The position numbers and the translations under genes are program-made. Below are positions 26,253 to 34,177 of a stretch of DNA of 64,000 bases, in pieces. The notes beneath the pieces were generated by a model. It searched no databases, was not told the DNA's origin, and saw nothing but the letters and a program-made list of their open reading frames with translations. This DNA comes from UBA7657 sp049652985 (GTDB taxonomy: Bacteria; Pseudomonadota; Alphaproteobacteria; Micavibrionales; Micavibrionaceae), in contig JBASFK010000001.1 in assembly GCA_049652985.1 (NCBI GenBank), forward strand, positions 1 through 64,000. Direction: 5' to 3'. Each line of letters opens with the position of its first letter. Position 1 is the stretch's first letter.

Positions 26253-26531
26253 ATGAAAGATAACTTTAATAAGCTCAGCGATTTTCAACGCGAAGTTCTT
26301 GCTTTGCTGAAGCCCGCAGATACCGAATTGTCTATTATAGAATTAATGAGGGAACGTAAATCCGACGACCTGCGATACAAAGCTTATGTGGATATTAACA
26401 CCCTTAAAGACAAAGGGTTCATAACAAGCCGAAATGAGAGATCTTCCCAATACGTTGCCCTTGGCTTCTATAAAATTACTGATCAGGGTTTAAACGCCTT
26501 ACGCGATTCCCAGCCGGTTCCAGTGGCCTGA
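26253..26531 (+). CDS. small winged-helix DNA-binding protein
   Basis: The 92-aa protein looks like a single winged helix-turn-helix: three helices (residues 5-60, with ELSIIELMRE and AYVDINTLKDKGFI as the recognition region) and a short beta wing (SSQYVALGFYKITDQG). The layout is that of PadR or MarR-type domains without a dimerisation extension. It is transcribed opposite to hom and glpX and sits between them, breaking an order that is usually contiguous. It is AT-rich compared with its neighbours, suggesting a later insertion. The target is unknown. Confidence 0.6.
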   Translation: MKDNFNKLSDFQREVLALLKPADTELSIIELMRERKSDDLRYKAYVDINTLKDKGFITSRNERSSQYVALGFYKITDQGLNALRDSQPVPVA

Positions 26532-26544
26532 TCCGCTTAAATTT

Positions 26545-27831
26545 TTAAAGGACAACCACCCGCAGCAGGCATGGCTCGCCAATGGTAGAGTCCAGCTTCG
26601 CTATCTGGCGACAGCTTTCAGCGATATCGGCGCGCAGTGCCTCGTGCGTTGTCATCACGACATTCACCGGCTGCCCCGGGTCGCGCCCTTGCTGCAGCAC
26701 GCTTTCGATGGAAATATTCTGGTCGCGCAGAATCGCGGAAATATCGGCAATCACGCCCGGCTTGTCGAGTACGGTTATGCGCATATAGAACCGGCTTTGC
26801 GTCTCGCCGAGATCCATCGCCTTCATGTCTTTCAGTTTCGACGCAGGAATTCCAAATGTCGGCACATGCACGCCGCGTGCAAGATCGATAATATCCGCCA
26901 CCACCGCCGAGGCCGTCGGGCCTTCGCCAGCACCGCGTCCGCTCATCAGCGGCGTTTCGAAAAAATCACCCTCGACGAACACCGCATTATAAACGTCTTC
27001 GATGGAACCCAGCGGATCGTCAGCGGGAACCAGGCAAGGCTCTACGCTTTGCACGATCTTGCCGTCATAATCTTTGGTAATGCCAAGAAGCTTGATTTTG
27101 TATCCGAGCTTCCCGGCAAACTGGATATCGACATCCGTCAGTTTCGTAATGCCCTTGAGCTTAACGCCTTTGAAATTCGGCTTCACACCGAACGCCAACG
27201 CCGCCAGCAGCGCGATTTTATGGCCCGTATCGTTGCCTTCAATATCCGTGCTGGGGTCGGCCTCGGCGTAACCTTTTTCCTGCGCCTCTTTCAGAACGCT
27301 TTCGAAACTCCGCCCTGAAACACGCATCTGCGTCAGGATATAATTGCAGGTGCCGTTTAGAATACCGTAAACGCCGGTAATTTTGTTCGATATAAAACTT
27401 TCGCGCAGCGCACGGATGACCGGCACGCATCCCGCCACCGATGCTTCATACATCAAATTCACGCCATTCTTCTCGGCGATGCTCGCCAGTTCAAACCCAT
27501 GGTTCGCGAGCAAGGCTTTATTCGCCGTCACGACATGTTTTTTATTTTCGAGAGCTTTGGTTACAAGCGTTCTGGCCGTTCCTTCCGCGCCGCCCATAAG
27601 CTCAACAACCGCGTCCAGTTTTTCATCGGCCAGGCTTTCCGGCTTGTCTGCCCATTTATATCTGGAAAGATCGACGCCGCGGTCTTTCCTGCCCCGCGCC
27701 GAAACACTGACAATTTCAATCGGTTTTCCCGCCCGCTCGGCAATCATATCGCCGTTCTGCTGGAGGATTTTAACAACCCCCGCCCCGACGGTCCCAAGAC
27801 CGGCAATACCGATACGAAAAGCTTCTGACAT
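26545..27831 (-). CDS. hom: homoserine dehydrogenase
   Basis: This enzyme reduces aspartate semialdehyde to homoserine on the way to threonine and methionine. The 428-aa protein has an N-terminal NAD(P)-binding GIAGLGTVGAGVV, the central catalytic region (GILNGTCNYILT, then EADPSTDIEGNDTGHKIALL) and a C-terminal ACT domain (about residues 345-420, MRITVLDKPGVIADIS), which usually mediates feedback inhibition by threonine. It is the stand-alone form, without a fused aspartokinase. The folded repeat at 27858 lies just upstream of its start and could form part of its leader if transcription comes from the OmpA gene. Confidence 0.96.
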   Translation of the reverse strand: MSEAFRIGIAGLGTVGAGVVKILQQNGDMIAERAGKPIEIVSVSARGRKDRGVDLSRYKWADKPESLADEKLDAVVELMGGAEGTARTLVTKALENKKHVVTANKALLANHGFELASIAEKNGVNLMYEASVAGCVPVIRALRESFISNKITGVYGILNGTCNYILTQMRVSGRSFESVLKEAQEKGYAEADPSTDIEGNDTGHKIALLAALAFGVKPNFKGVKLKGITKLTDVDIQFAGKLGYKIKLLGITKDYDGKIVQSVEPCLVPADDPLGSIEDVYNAVFVEGDFFETPLMSGRGAGEGPTASAVVADIIDLARGVHVPTFGIPASKLKDMKAMDLGETQSRFYMRITVLDKPGVIADISAILRDQNISIESVLQQGRDPGQPVNVVMTTHEALRADIAESCRQIAKLDSTIGEPCLLRVVVL

Positions 27832-27857
27832 TAATAATCCTTAGGATGAAACATGAC

Positions 27858-27982
27858 ATCAATCAAAGGATTTTGTGACGAAAATTGCGGTTTTTGAGAA
27901 CCGCATCGCAGAATACATAGAGGTATTTGAGAAGCGGAAGCGCAGAAAACCGCAATTTGCAGACCAAAAGACAAAGATTGAT
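27858..27982. repeat. folded interspersed repeat, copy A
   Basis: Nested inverted repeats fold this 125-nt stretch into a branched structure. The outer stem is ATCAATC (27858) with GATTGAT (27976), extended by TTTTG/CAAAA. The main 13-bp stem is AAATTGCGGTTTT (27882-27894) with AAAACCGCAATTT (27946-27958). Inner stems are CCGC/GCGG (27901, 27934) and AATAC/GTATT (27912, 27923). A second copy with compensating base changes is at 38078. It lies between the OmpA-lipoprotein stop and the hom start. Confidence 0.85.
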
Positions 27983-27989
27983 GCATGTT

Positions 27990-28859
27990 TTATTGCACAG
28001 AAACGCCTGAGACCTCAACCCGCCTGCTGGCGACTTCTATAGGTTTATGGCCGGGAATGGGCGGCCTGGTTTCGCCATATCCCTTGGTTTCTATGCGCTC
28101 CGGCGGAATCCCGCTCTCGATCAGCGCCCGCGCCACTGCAAAGGCCCGGTCCATGGAAATCTTGAGGTTGATGATCTTGCGCTGCACGGGGTCTTCGAGC
28201 GAGGACATAACGCTGGCATGACCCATAACCGAAATATCCTGCCCGCTATAACCACGCGCGGCAGCGGACAACGTTGCAAGATCCTCCTGCTTCAGCGATA
28301 CCGAGTCATGATCGAAATAAATCGTCAGCGGGTTACCACCCGACGAATTCAGTGAAACAAAACCGTTTCGCGCGGGGTCTTCGCCCGCAAGCGGCGTCAG
28401 CGGCGAAAACGCGCCGGGCTGCTCCGCCGACGCATATTGCACGATACGCGGATTGACCACCGCCGCCATCGCGTCATCCAGCGGGAAAACCTCCACGCCC
28501 GGATAGGCATTCAGGTAGCTTTCTGTATAAGTTGGCACCGCGTCTACAGGCTGGATATCAATCGGCCCCGAGGAAGACTCCTGCGCAGGCGCGGCGTTGC
28601 TTTCTTCTTCCCAGACCTCGCCGTCCAGCGGGAAAATCTCCACGCGCCCATCCGTAGAATTGCGGATCACGTCCGCCACATCACGGTATTCCATCGGCTC
28701 CAGCACCTGCGACTGAATCTCTTGTCCGACCGTCAGATCGACGCTTTCAGCAGGCTTCTCTGCGGTGACATCCACGCCCTCCCCACCATCGAAATAGGAA
28801 CAGGCCGCCAGCAGTCCGGCAGTAGAAATAATGCAGATCAGGTTTAAGATTTTTTTCAT
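27990..28859 (-). CDS. OmpA-family lipoprotein
   Basis: The 289-aa protein has a lipoprotein signal with lipobox LLAAC (Cys20), so it should be anchored in the outer membrane. A variable, proline- and acid-rich middle carries two similar 'EVFPLD' / 'EIFPLDGEVW' segments. The C-terminal OmpA-like peptidoglycan-binding domain (about residues 170-285) shows FDHDSVSLKQEDL, VMGHASVM and SMDRAFAVARALIESGIPPERIETKGYGE. The domain order resembles Pal but with a longer linker. It is monocistronic on the minus strand, with a folded repeat directly downstream. Confidence 0.85.
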   Translation of the reverse strand: MKKILNLICIISTAGLLAACSYFDGGEGVDVTAEKPAESVDLTVGQEIQSQVLEPMEYRDVADVIRNSTDGRVEIFPLDGEVWEEESNAAPAQESSSGPIDIQPVDAVPTYTESYLNAYPGVEVFPLDDAMAAVVNPRIVQYASAEQPGAFSPLTPLAGEDPARNGFVSLNSSGGNPLTIYFDHDSVSLKQEDLATLSAAARGYSGQDISVMGHASVMSSLEDPVQRKIINLKISMDRAFAVARALIESGIPPERIETKGYGETRPPIPGHKPIEVASRRVEVSGVSVQ

Positions 28860-29052
28860 GGGTGTGACTTTTCAGACTCAGTTGGACGTGATGAAAATCA
28901 TAGGCGACAATCCCAAGCGCTTACAAGCCTTTGGCGTCATGTTATCCCCCCGTCATTAAAAACTGCCGGACTTGCTTTTCTACTTCATATGAGCCAGATT
29001 TCGCTTTGCCTTCCTGCGTTTAGAGCCCACGGGCGAGAAACACGTTTAACTC

Positions 29053-30870
29053 ATGACCAAAGCATCTTCCAGTACATCACGGAAAAACGATGGTAACGAA
29101 CAGGCAACCATGCCCGACCCCGTCGCGCTGGGCCATGCCCTGCTCGCGGTCTATGAACGCGCCGCGCCCCTCTTCGGAAGCTACCTTGAGAAAATGGGCG
29201 AGGACCTGGCGCGGCAGAATTACGACCCTTTCCATATCAAGGAAGCCTATGTTGAATTCATTGAACGCCTCGCTGCCGACCCGGAAAAATTCTGGCAGAT
29301 GCAGCAGGGCTTCTGGAACGACTGGTTCCGCCTTTGGCAGGAAAACACCATGAAGTTCCTGGGCGAGGACGGCAAAACCGTTATCGAGCCCGAAAAGAAC
29401 GACCGCCGGTTCAAAGCTCCCGAATGGCAGGAATCCGCCCTCTTCGATTTCATCAAGCAATCTTACCTTCTCACCTGCCACTGGATGGACAAAACCGTGC
29501 GTGGCGCCGAAGGCTTCGATCCCGCGAAAAAAGAACGCCTCGCCTTTTACACAAAGCTCTTTGCCGACGCGCTCTCACCCACCAATTTCCTGATGACAAA
29601 TCCGGAAGTTTTAAAGGAGACTTTGAAAACTGGTGGCGAAAACCTGGTCAAGGGCCTCGAAAATCTCGTCGCCGACCTTGAACGCGGTCAGGGCGAACTC
29701 AAAATCAGCACCACAGACTATGACGCATTCCAGCTCGGCAAAAACCTCGCCACCACGCCGGGCCGCGTCGTCTATGAAAACGACCTCATGCAACTCATTC
29801 AATATGAGCCCTCAACTGAAAACGTTTTCAAACGTCCGCTGCTGGTCATTCCCCCCTGGATCAACAAATATTACATCCTCGACCTGCGCGAGGATAACTC
29901 CTTTATCCGCTGGGCCGTTGCTCAGGGCCACACTGTATTTACCGTTTCATGGGTCAATCCCGACGCAAAGCTGGCGCAGAAGCGCTTCGAGGATTACATG
30001 CAGGAAGGCGTGCTCGACGCGCTGGAAAAGGTTCGCGCCATCACCGGTGAACCGGACTGCAACGTGGTCGGCTACTGCCTCGGCGGCACATTACTCGCTA
30101 TTACGCTGGCATGGCTCGCCGCCCGCAAGCAGGAAAAAACCATAGCCTCGGCCACCTTCCTCACCACCCTGCTCGACTTTGAAAATTCCGGCGATCTGAA
30201 GCTGTTTATGGATGACGGCCAGCTCGAACTTATGGACCGTGAAATGGCCGAGAAAGGCGTGCTCGAGGCAAAAAATCTCCAGAAAACCTTCAGCCTCCTG
30301 CGCGCCAACGACCTCATCTGGTCCTTCGTCGTCAATAATTACCTCATGGGCCGCGAGCCGTTCCCGTTCGACCTGCTTTACTGGAATGACGATTCCACCA
30401 ACATGCCCGCTGCTATGCACAGCTTTTACCTGCGCAAGATGTACCGCGATAACGAGCTGACCAAACCCGGCGGCATCATGATGATTGACACCCCCATCGA
30501 CCTCAAAAAAATCACCGCGCCCGCCTATTTCCTCTCCACGCGCGAAGACCATATCGCACCTTGGAAAGCGACTTATCAGGGGCTTAAGCTTCTCGGCAGC
30601 AAGGACATCAGCTTCACCCTCGCCGCCAGCGGCCACATCGCGGGCGTCGTCAACGCACCCGCTAAGAACAAATACTGTCACTGGACATCAGCCAAAACCG
30701 GCGAAAACGCGTCAGACTGGATGGACTCCGCGAAACAGGAAGAAGGCTCCTGGTGGCCACACTGGCAGAAATGGATCGAAAATTACGGAGGAGGAAAAAT
30801 CGTACCTCGCCCCGTCGGCAAAGGGCTAGAGCCCGCCCCTGGCAGCTACGTAAAGAAAAAATCCAGCTAA
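29053..30870 (+). CDS. phaC: class I poly(3-hydroxyalkanoate) synthase
   Basis: PhaC polymerises hydroxyacyl-CoA into storage polyester. The 605-aa length and N-terminal domain (PEKFWQMQQGFWNDWFRLW) mark class I. The lipase-like box GYCLGG supplies the nucleophile Cys342, with the catalytic Asp499 in REDHIAPW and His528 in SGHIAGVVN. It is followed by a strong terminator and has no phaA, phaB, phaR or phasin gene next to it, so the rest of the pathway lies elsewhere. A later start (Met20) is possible because no clear ribosome site precedes 29053. Confidence 0.95.
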   Translation: MTKASSSTSRKNDGNEQATMPDPVALGHALLAVYERAAPLFGSYLEKMGEDLARQNYDPFHIKEAYVEFIERLAADPEKFWQMQQGFWNDWFRLWQENTMKFLGEDGKTVIEPEKNDRRFKAPEWQESALFDFIKQSYLLTCHWMDKTVRGAEGFDPAKKERLAFYTKLFADALSPTNFLMTNPEVLKETLKTGGENLVKGLENLVADLERGQGELKISTTDYDAFQLGKNLATTPGRVVYENDLMQLIQYEPSTENVFKRPLLVIPPWINKYYILDLREDNSFIRWAVAQGHTVFTVSWVNPDAKLAQKRFEDYMQEGVLDALEKVRAITGEPDCNVVGYCLGGTLLAITLAWLAARKQEKTIASATFLTTLLDFENSGDLKLFMDDGQLELMDREMAEKGVLEAKNLQKTFSLLRANDLIWSFVVNNYLMGREPFPFDLLYWNDDSTNMPAAMHSFYLRKMYRDNELTKPGGIMMIDTPIDLKKITAPAYFLSTREDHIAPWKATYQGLKLLGSKDISFTLAASGHIAGVVNAPAKNKYCHWTSAKTGENASDWMDSAKQEEGSWWPHWQKWIENYGGGKIVPRPVGKGLEPAPGSYVKKKSS

Positions 30871-30882
30871 AGAACAGCCAAT

Positions 30883-30910
30883 AAAAAACCCCGCCGAAGC
30901 GGGGTTCTCT
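30883..30910. terminator. Rho-independent terminator after phaC
   Basis: AACCCCGC (30887-30894), a CGAA loop and GCGGGGTT (30899-30906) form a strong hairpin, with an A-run on the left and a T-containing run on the right. It lies between the convergent phaC and rpsI and may serve both. Confidence 0.85.
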
Positions 30911-30915
30911 CTTAC

Positions 30916-30940
30916 CGTCATCCCGGCGAAAGCCGGGATC
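30916..30940. repeat. GC-rich palindromic repeat
   Basis: A CCCGGCGAAAGCCGGG hairpin with CGTCAT in front and ATC behind. It sits between the phaC terminator and the end of rpsI. Similar units occur at 34151, 34609 and 57816. Confidence 0.8.
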
Positions 30941-30950
30941 GGGTTGATAA

Positions 30951-31547
30951 TTATCTCTTAGCCCACTGTTTCGTGCGGCGCGCACCGTGCTTGCCGACCT
31001 TTTTACGCTCGACGATACGGGAGTCGCGGGTCAGCATGCCGGCCTTTTTCAGGGCCGGGCGATATTGCGGGTCAAAATTCTCAAGCGCGCGGCTGATACC
31101 GTGACGAACCGCACCAGCTTGGCCGGACAATCCGCCGCCCTTTACCGTGCAGACGATGTCGAAATGACCGACACTCTCAACGATCAGGAAAGGCTGGTTC
31201 AGGATCAGGCGCTGAGTCTGGCGCGCGAAATAGATGCTTTGGTCGCGGCCATTGACCGTAACCTTGCCGTTACCGCGCTGAAGCCATACGCGGGCGACAG
31301 CGTCTTTACGGCGCCCGGTCGCATAAGAGCGGCCCTTGGCGTCGATTTTTTGCTCGCGCTTTTTCACTTCCTGTACAGGCATGGTGAAATCAAGCGCGCG
31401 CGCTCTCTCCTGGACGGGAGCGGCATCAGCGGATACCGAAGCGATATCCTTCATGTCGGTCACGGCCGGGGGTTTTTTCCGGCTGCTTCTTTTGACTTCC
31501 ACTTTCGGAGCGGCGGCGTCTTTATTTTTATCGTCTCTCTTGGCCAT
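30951..31547 (-). CDS. rpsI: 30S ribosomal protein S9 with long N-terminal extension
   Basis: The C-terminal 130 residues are ordinary S9: YATGRRKDAVARVWL, GGGLSGQAGAVRHGISRAL, LTRDSRIVERKKVGKHGARR and a basic tail. About 65 extra residues precede it, charged and proline-containing (KRSSRKKPPAVTDMKDIAS). Extensions on S9 occur in some alphaproteobacteria. It follows rplM after five bases in the standard rplM-rpsI operon. Confidence 0.96.
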   Translation of the reverse strand: MAKRDDKNKDAAAPKVEVKRSSRKKPPAVTDMKDIASVSADAAPVQERARALDFTMPVQEVKKREQKIDAKGRSYATGRRKDAVARVWLQRGNGKVTVNGRDQSIYFARQTQRLILNQPFLIVESVGHFDIVCTVKGGGLSGQAGAVRHGISRALENFDPQYRPALKKAGMLTRDSRIVERKKVGKHGARRTKQWAKR

Positions 31548-31552
31548 GGTGA

Positions 31553-32029
31553 TTATGCCCTTTTGTTTTTCGGATTCATGGAAGCAACGTCGAGTTTCTC
31601 GGGTTGCTGCGCTTCATGGGGGTGCGTCGCGCCGACATAGACATGCAGGTTCGAAAACACTTTGCTCGAAAGCGGACCGGGATGGGGCAGCATGCGCTGC
31701 ACGGCCTTCTCGATTACCATCTCAGGCGTCTTGCCCGCTAGCATCTGGTTGCGGCTGCGGCCTTTAATTCCGCCGGGGTGACCCGTGTGCCAGTAGAAAA
31801 TCTCGTCGTCAGCCTTTTTGCCGGTGATCTTGATCTTGTCGGCATTGATGACGATGACGTGGTCGCCGCAATCAACGTGCGGTGTAAACTGGGGCTTGTG
31901 CTTGCCGCGCAGGCGCATGGCGATGATGCTGGCCAGACGTCCGAGAACGAGATCCTCGGCATCGATCAGTATCCATTTTTTCTCCACCTCTGCAGGCTTC
32001 AGCGATTTTGTTGTTGTGGTGATAATCAT
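31553..32029 (-). CDS. rplM: 50S ribosomal protein L13
   Basis: The 158-aa protein shows the L13 pattern: WILIDAEDLVLGRLASIIAMRLRGK, GDHVIVINADKIKITGKK, YWHTGHPGGIK and AVQRMLPHPGPL. It is the first gene of the rplM-rpsI operon, with a consensus-like promoter about 25-55 bases upstream. Confidence 0.98.
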   Translation of the reverse strand: MIITTTTKSLKPAEVEKKWILIDAEDLVLGRLASIIAMRLRGKHKPQFTPHVDCGDHVIVINADKIKITGKKADDEIFYWHTGHPGGIKGRSRNQMLAGKTPEMVIEKAVQRMLPHPGPLSSKVFSNLHVYVGATHPHEAQQPEKLDVASMNPKNKRA

Positions 32030-32054
32030 TGTTCTTTCCTTTTAAAGATGGCGC

Positions 32055-32084
32055 TTTATGCCCCATCTGCCGCCCCACTGTCAA
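32055..32084 (-). promoter_or_regulatory. probable promoter of rplM-rpsI
   Basis: On the minus strand a perfect TTGACA (32084-32079) is followed after 18 bases by CATAAA (32060-32055). This is a good housekeeping-sigma arrangement just before the rplM start at 32029. Confidence 0.6.
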
Positions 32085-32119
32085 CAAAAAACCCAATAAA
32101 AAGAAAGGGTTTAGAATGC

Positions 32120-32176
32120 GGTATTATAATACCTTTATTTATAATGTTGACAGTATATGTATACATAACTACTAAT
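32120..32176 (+). promoter_or_regulatory. palindrome and promoter-like sequence before the exported-protein pair
   Basis: GGTATTATAATACC at 32120-32133 is a perfect 14-bp palindrome and contains TATAAT on both strands. Further right, TTGACA at 32147-32152 is followed after 18 bases by ACTAAT. The arrangement suggests an operator beside a promoter for the gene at 32209. Confidence 0.4.
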
Positions 32177-32208
32177 TAGAAAAAGCTTATAATAACGGGA
32201 GTTGGGAA

Positions 32209-32721
32209 ATGCGTATGGTAAGGCCTTCGGTCGCTTATGCCTTTTTGTTGGCTACTTCTTTGATGGGGGGGACCGTGGCGCACGCTGATAGTTCTGCTCA
32301 AGTCGAGCCCGGTTCATATCAAAATCTGGAAACGCGATTACAGATATGCACGAGGTATAATGGAAAAACGAATATTCTAAACGTGACTCAAGCGATTCCA
32401 ATCGATACGTCCCCGAAAACCTTTGAAAATATCAAACAAATTTTTGATGGCAATGTAAGAACGATCTATGATGCCTTTATCGAAACTCTGCGATTTACAG
32501 ATCAACCGGCGGAAGTTCAGGCCGCTTTACGGGAAAAAATCGCAGACATAAATTCATACAATAAAATTTATACTGCTGTCTCTTTAGGAGTTATGAATCC
32601 TGAAATGGACGCGCGTGTTTTGAATAATATCACCCAGAGCCTTGGAGATATTAATTCAACTCCCCTGAATATTAAAGAAGGCTGCGGCCCGGAATTTGAA
32701 CACCTTGCGTATGAGCAATGA
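32209..32721 (+). CDS. exported protein, first of a related pair
   Basis: The 170-aa protein has a signal peptide (residues 1-27, ending VAHA/DS) and a helical mature part. It begins 'YQNLETRLQICTRYNG', continues with a long helical region (TFENIKQIFDGNVRTIYDAFIETL) and ends with a cysteine (EGCGPEF). The next gene encodes a protein with the same layout and the same two cysteines, so the pair looks like a tandem duplication. I do not recognise the family. The region is AT-rich and lies between ribosomal genes and cutA. Confidence 0.6.
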   Translation: MRMVRPSVAYAFLLATSLMGGTVAHADSSAQVEPGSYQNLETRLQICTRYNGKTNILNVTQAIPIDTSPKTFENIKQIFDGNVRTIYDAFIETLRFTDQPAEVQAALREKIADINSYNKIYTAVSLGVMNPEMDARVLNNITQSLGDINSTPLNIKEGCGPEFEHLAYEQ

Positions 32722-33250
32722 ACTGCGTGAGAAAAAAATTAAAATGCATATTCCTCAAAAACCCCCATTTTTCGCCGCTTTTGCTCTTGCCGTAAATGCA
32801 TTAATAAGCGGGCCTGATGCAGCCCTTGCCAATAAACCCTCTGCCTGGGAAACAGCATCCCCGACTGTTTATAAGCAATTAAAAGCGCGCTATGACATAT
32901 GCGACCCGCGCGCAATTAAGTTTACCGTGTATATGTTTCAGACGATAGCGCCCCGCCATCCGGAAAAAGTGCCTGAAGAATTCTATGAGAGCGTTCGGGA
33001 AATATTCAGGGCATCCGCAAATGAAATGTTTGTATACACGCGAGGCATCACCGAAACGCCGATGGAAAATGACGAGTTGGTGGCTGCGGTGCAATTCAAA
33101 TATAACCAGCTTGCGAACGAGCATAGAAACAAACTCGATGTTCTTTTTGAAAAATTGCCCACGCCCTATTCGTTTAATCGTGAAGAGTTTGGCAGGATAG
33201 ACGTGCAATTAGACGCCGATTCCACTCCCAATGTCTGCGCATCCCTATAG
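32711..33250 (+). CDS. exported protein, second of a related pair
   Basis: About 179 residues from ATG 32711, which overlaps the previous gene by 11 bases; ATG 32744 is an alternative that gives a more compact signal peptide (FFAAFALAVNALI, then AALA). The mature protein has 'YKQLKARYDICD', a helical body (PEEFYESVREIFRASANEMFVYTRGI) and a C-terminal cysteine (PNVCASL), matching the layout of the upstream protein. The two cysteines could form a disulfide in the periplasm. The function is unknown. It ends next to the convergent cutA. Confidence 0.58.
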   Translation: MSNELREKKIKMHIPQKPPFFAAFALAVNALISGPDAALANKPSAWETASPTVYKQLKARYDICDPRAIKFTVYMFQTIAPRHPEKVPEEFYESVREIFRASANEMFVYTRGITETPMENDELVAAVQFKYNQLANEHRNKLDVLFEKLPTPYSFNREEFGRIDVQLDADSTPNVCASL

Positions 33251-33252
33251 AA

Positions 33253-33567
33253 TTATTGCACGGTCTCTTCCTCAATCCACTTGAGAAACGGCGCATGCCC
33301 CTTCTCGATCGGCAGCGCCACGATGCACGGCGTTTCATAGCTGTGCATCTTTAAAATTGCCTCTTTAACGTCCTCAAACAGATCGCTGCGAGTCTTCATC
33401 ACCACCGCCACCTCAGTCGCGCTTTCAACCTTGCCCTTCCACTGATACACCGCCTCATGCGGCGCCATGATATTGGCGCAGGCCACGAGCCGCCGCTCGA
33501 CCAGCGCGGCAGCGATCCTTCCCGCTTCCTCGCGGTCCGGGCAGGTAACATAGAGAAACAGCTTCAT
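33253..33567 (-). CDS. cutA: divalent-cation tolerance protein CutA
   Basis: The 104-aa protein matches CutA1 in length and motifs: YVTCPDREEAGRIAAALVERRLVACANI, the YQWKGKVE strand and LKMHSYETPCIVALPIEKG. CutA forms trimers similar to PII signalling proteins. It was linked to copper tolerance, but its actual role is unsettled. It lies 14 bases after the BTLCP-type peptidase gene on the same strand. Confidence 0.95.
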   Translation of the reverse strand: MKLFLYVTCPDREEAGRIAAALVERRLVACANIMAPHEAVYQWKGKVESATEVAVVMKTRSDLFEDVKEAILKMHSYETPCIVALPIEKGHAPFLKWIEEETVQ

Positions 33568-33581
33568 ATTGGAATAATAGA

Positions 33582-34055
33582 TCAGGCCGAACAGGCGCGC
33601 CAGCCCGGCGCCCCGATGGCATAAATGGGCGAATAGCGCGCGTTATAGGAATCCTTGTTCATGATCATGACGGTCTGGTTGTCGAGGATGTACTGGTAAT
33701 TCCCGCTGAACACCCGCAGCACCGCGTGATATTCCCGGCTCTTCTTGTCGATGCAGATCACCATCTCCATCTGCGAGGGCTTCACGCCCATCTGTATAAG
33801 CTTATGCATTTTATAAATGGAAAAATCCTCGCAGTCCCCGCCCTTGTATTTAACGAACTGCTCCGGCGTGAACCATACATCATTCAGCCCGTCGCGCTGG
33901 TAGACAAAACCGCTATTGACCGCCCTGTTCACCTGGTCGCAGGCCACCGCGATGCTGGCTGGCCCCGCAGCCGGGCCCTTCTGCTTGCCCAGCCACGTCT
34001 TGATCGGAAGCCATTTCTTGAACACAGAAACATCCTTGTTGTAGGTATTTGCCAT
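33582..34055 (-). CDS. transglutaminase-like cysteine peptidase (BTLCP family)
   Basis: The 157-aa protein begins at ATG 34055 (MANTYNKD), preceded by a GGGGGA sequence; the longer frame to 34151 is reading through a degenerate tRNA. Catalytic residues can be assigned to Cys in YKGGDCEDFSIYK, His in REYHAVLRV and Asp in ILDNQT, the triad of bacterial transglutaminase-like cysteine proteinases. Family members usually carry a signal peptide; none is seen here, so it may act in the cytoplasm. Some family members, such as LapG, cut surface adhesins, but the lack of an export signal argues against that role. Confidence 0.8.
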   Translation of the reverse strand: MANTYNKDVSVFKKWLPIKTWLGKQKGPAAGPASIAVACDQVNRAVNSGFVYQRDGLNDVWFTPEQFVKYKGGDCEDFSIYKMHKLIQMGVKPSQMEMVICIDKKSREYHAVLRVFSGNYQYILDNQTVMIMNKDSYNARYSPIYAIGAPGWRACSA

Positions 34056-34080
34056 GATTTCCCCCGGGAGATTAAAAGAA

Positions 34081-34150
34081 TGGTCGAAACGGCAGGATTT
34101 GAACTTGCAGGCTTGCTTAATGAGCCTCTCGGCGAGTTTAGCAAACCGCA
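34081..34150 (-). pseudogene. degenerate tRNA-like sequence
   Basis: The minus strand ends with a tRNA-type 3' half: T-arm GCAAGTTCAAATCCTGC, acceptor CGTTTCG, A73 and CCA (34083-34081). The T-stem has one A:C mismatch. Upstream, the sequence does not form a normal D-arm, anticodon arm and matching 5' acceptor. It contains an AGGCT/AGCCT hairpin and then meets a palindromic repeat at 34151. It is best read as a tRNA remnant or a duplicated tRNA 3' end, for example an old attachment site. Confidence 0.5.
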
Positions 34151-34170
34151 ACCCCGGCGAAAGCCGGGGC
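34151..34170. repeat. GC-rich palindromic repeat beside the tRNA remnant
   Basis: CCCCGGC, a GAAA loop and GCCGGGG (34152-34169). It is a variant of the repeat at 30916 and 34609, here abutting the broken tRNA-like sequence. Confidence 0.78.
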
Positions 34171-34177
34171 CTAGTAA

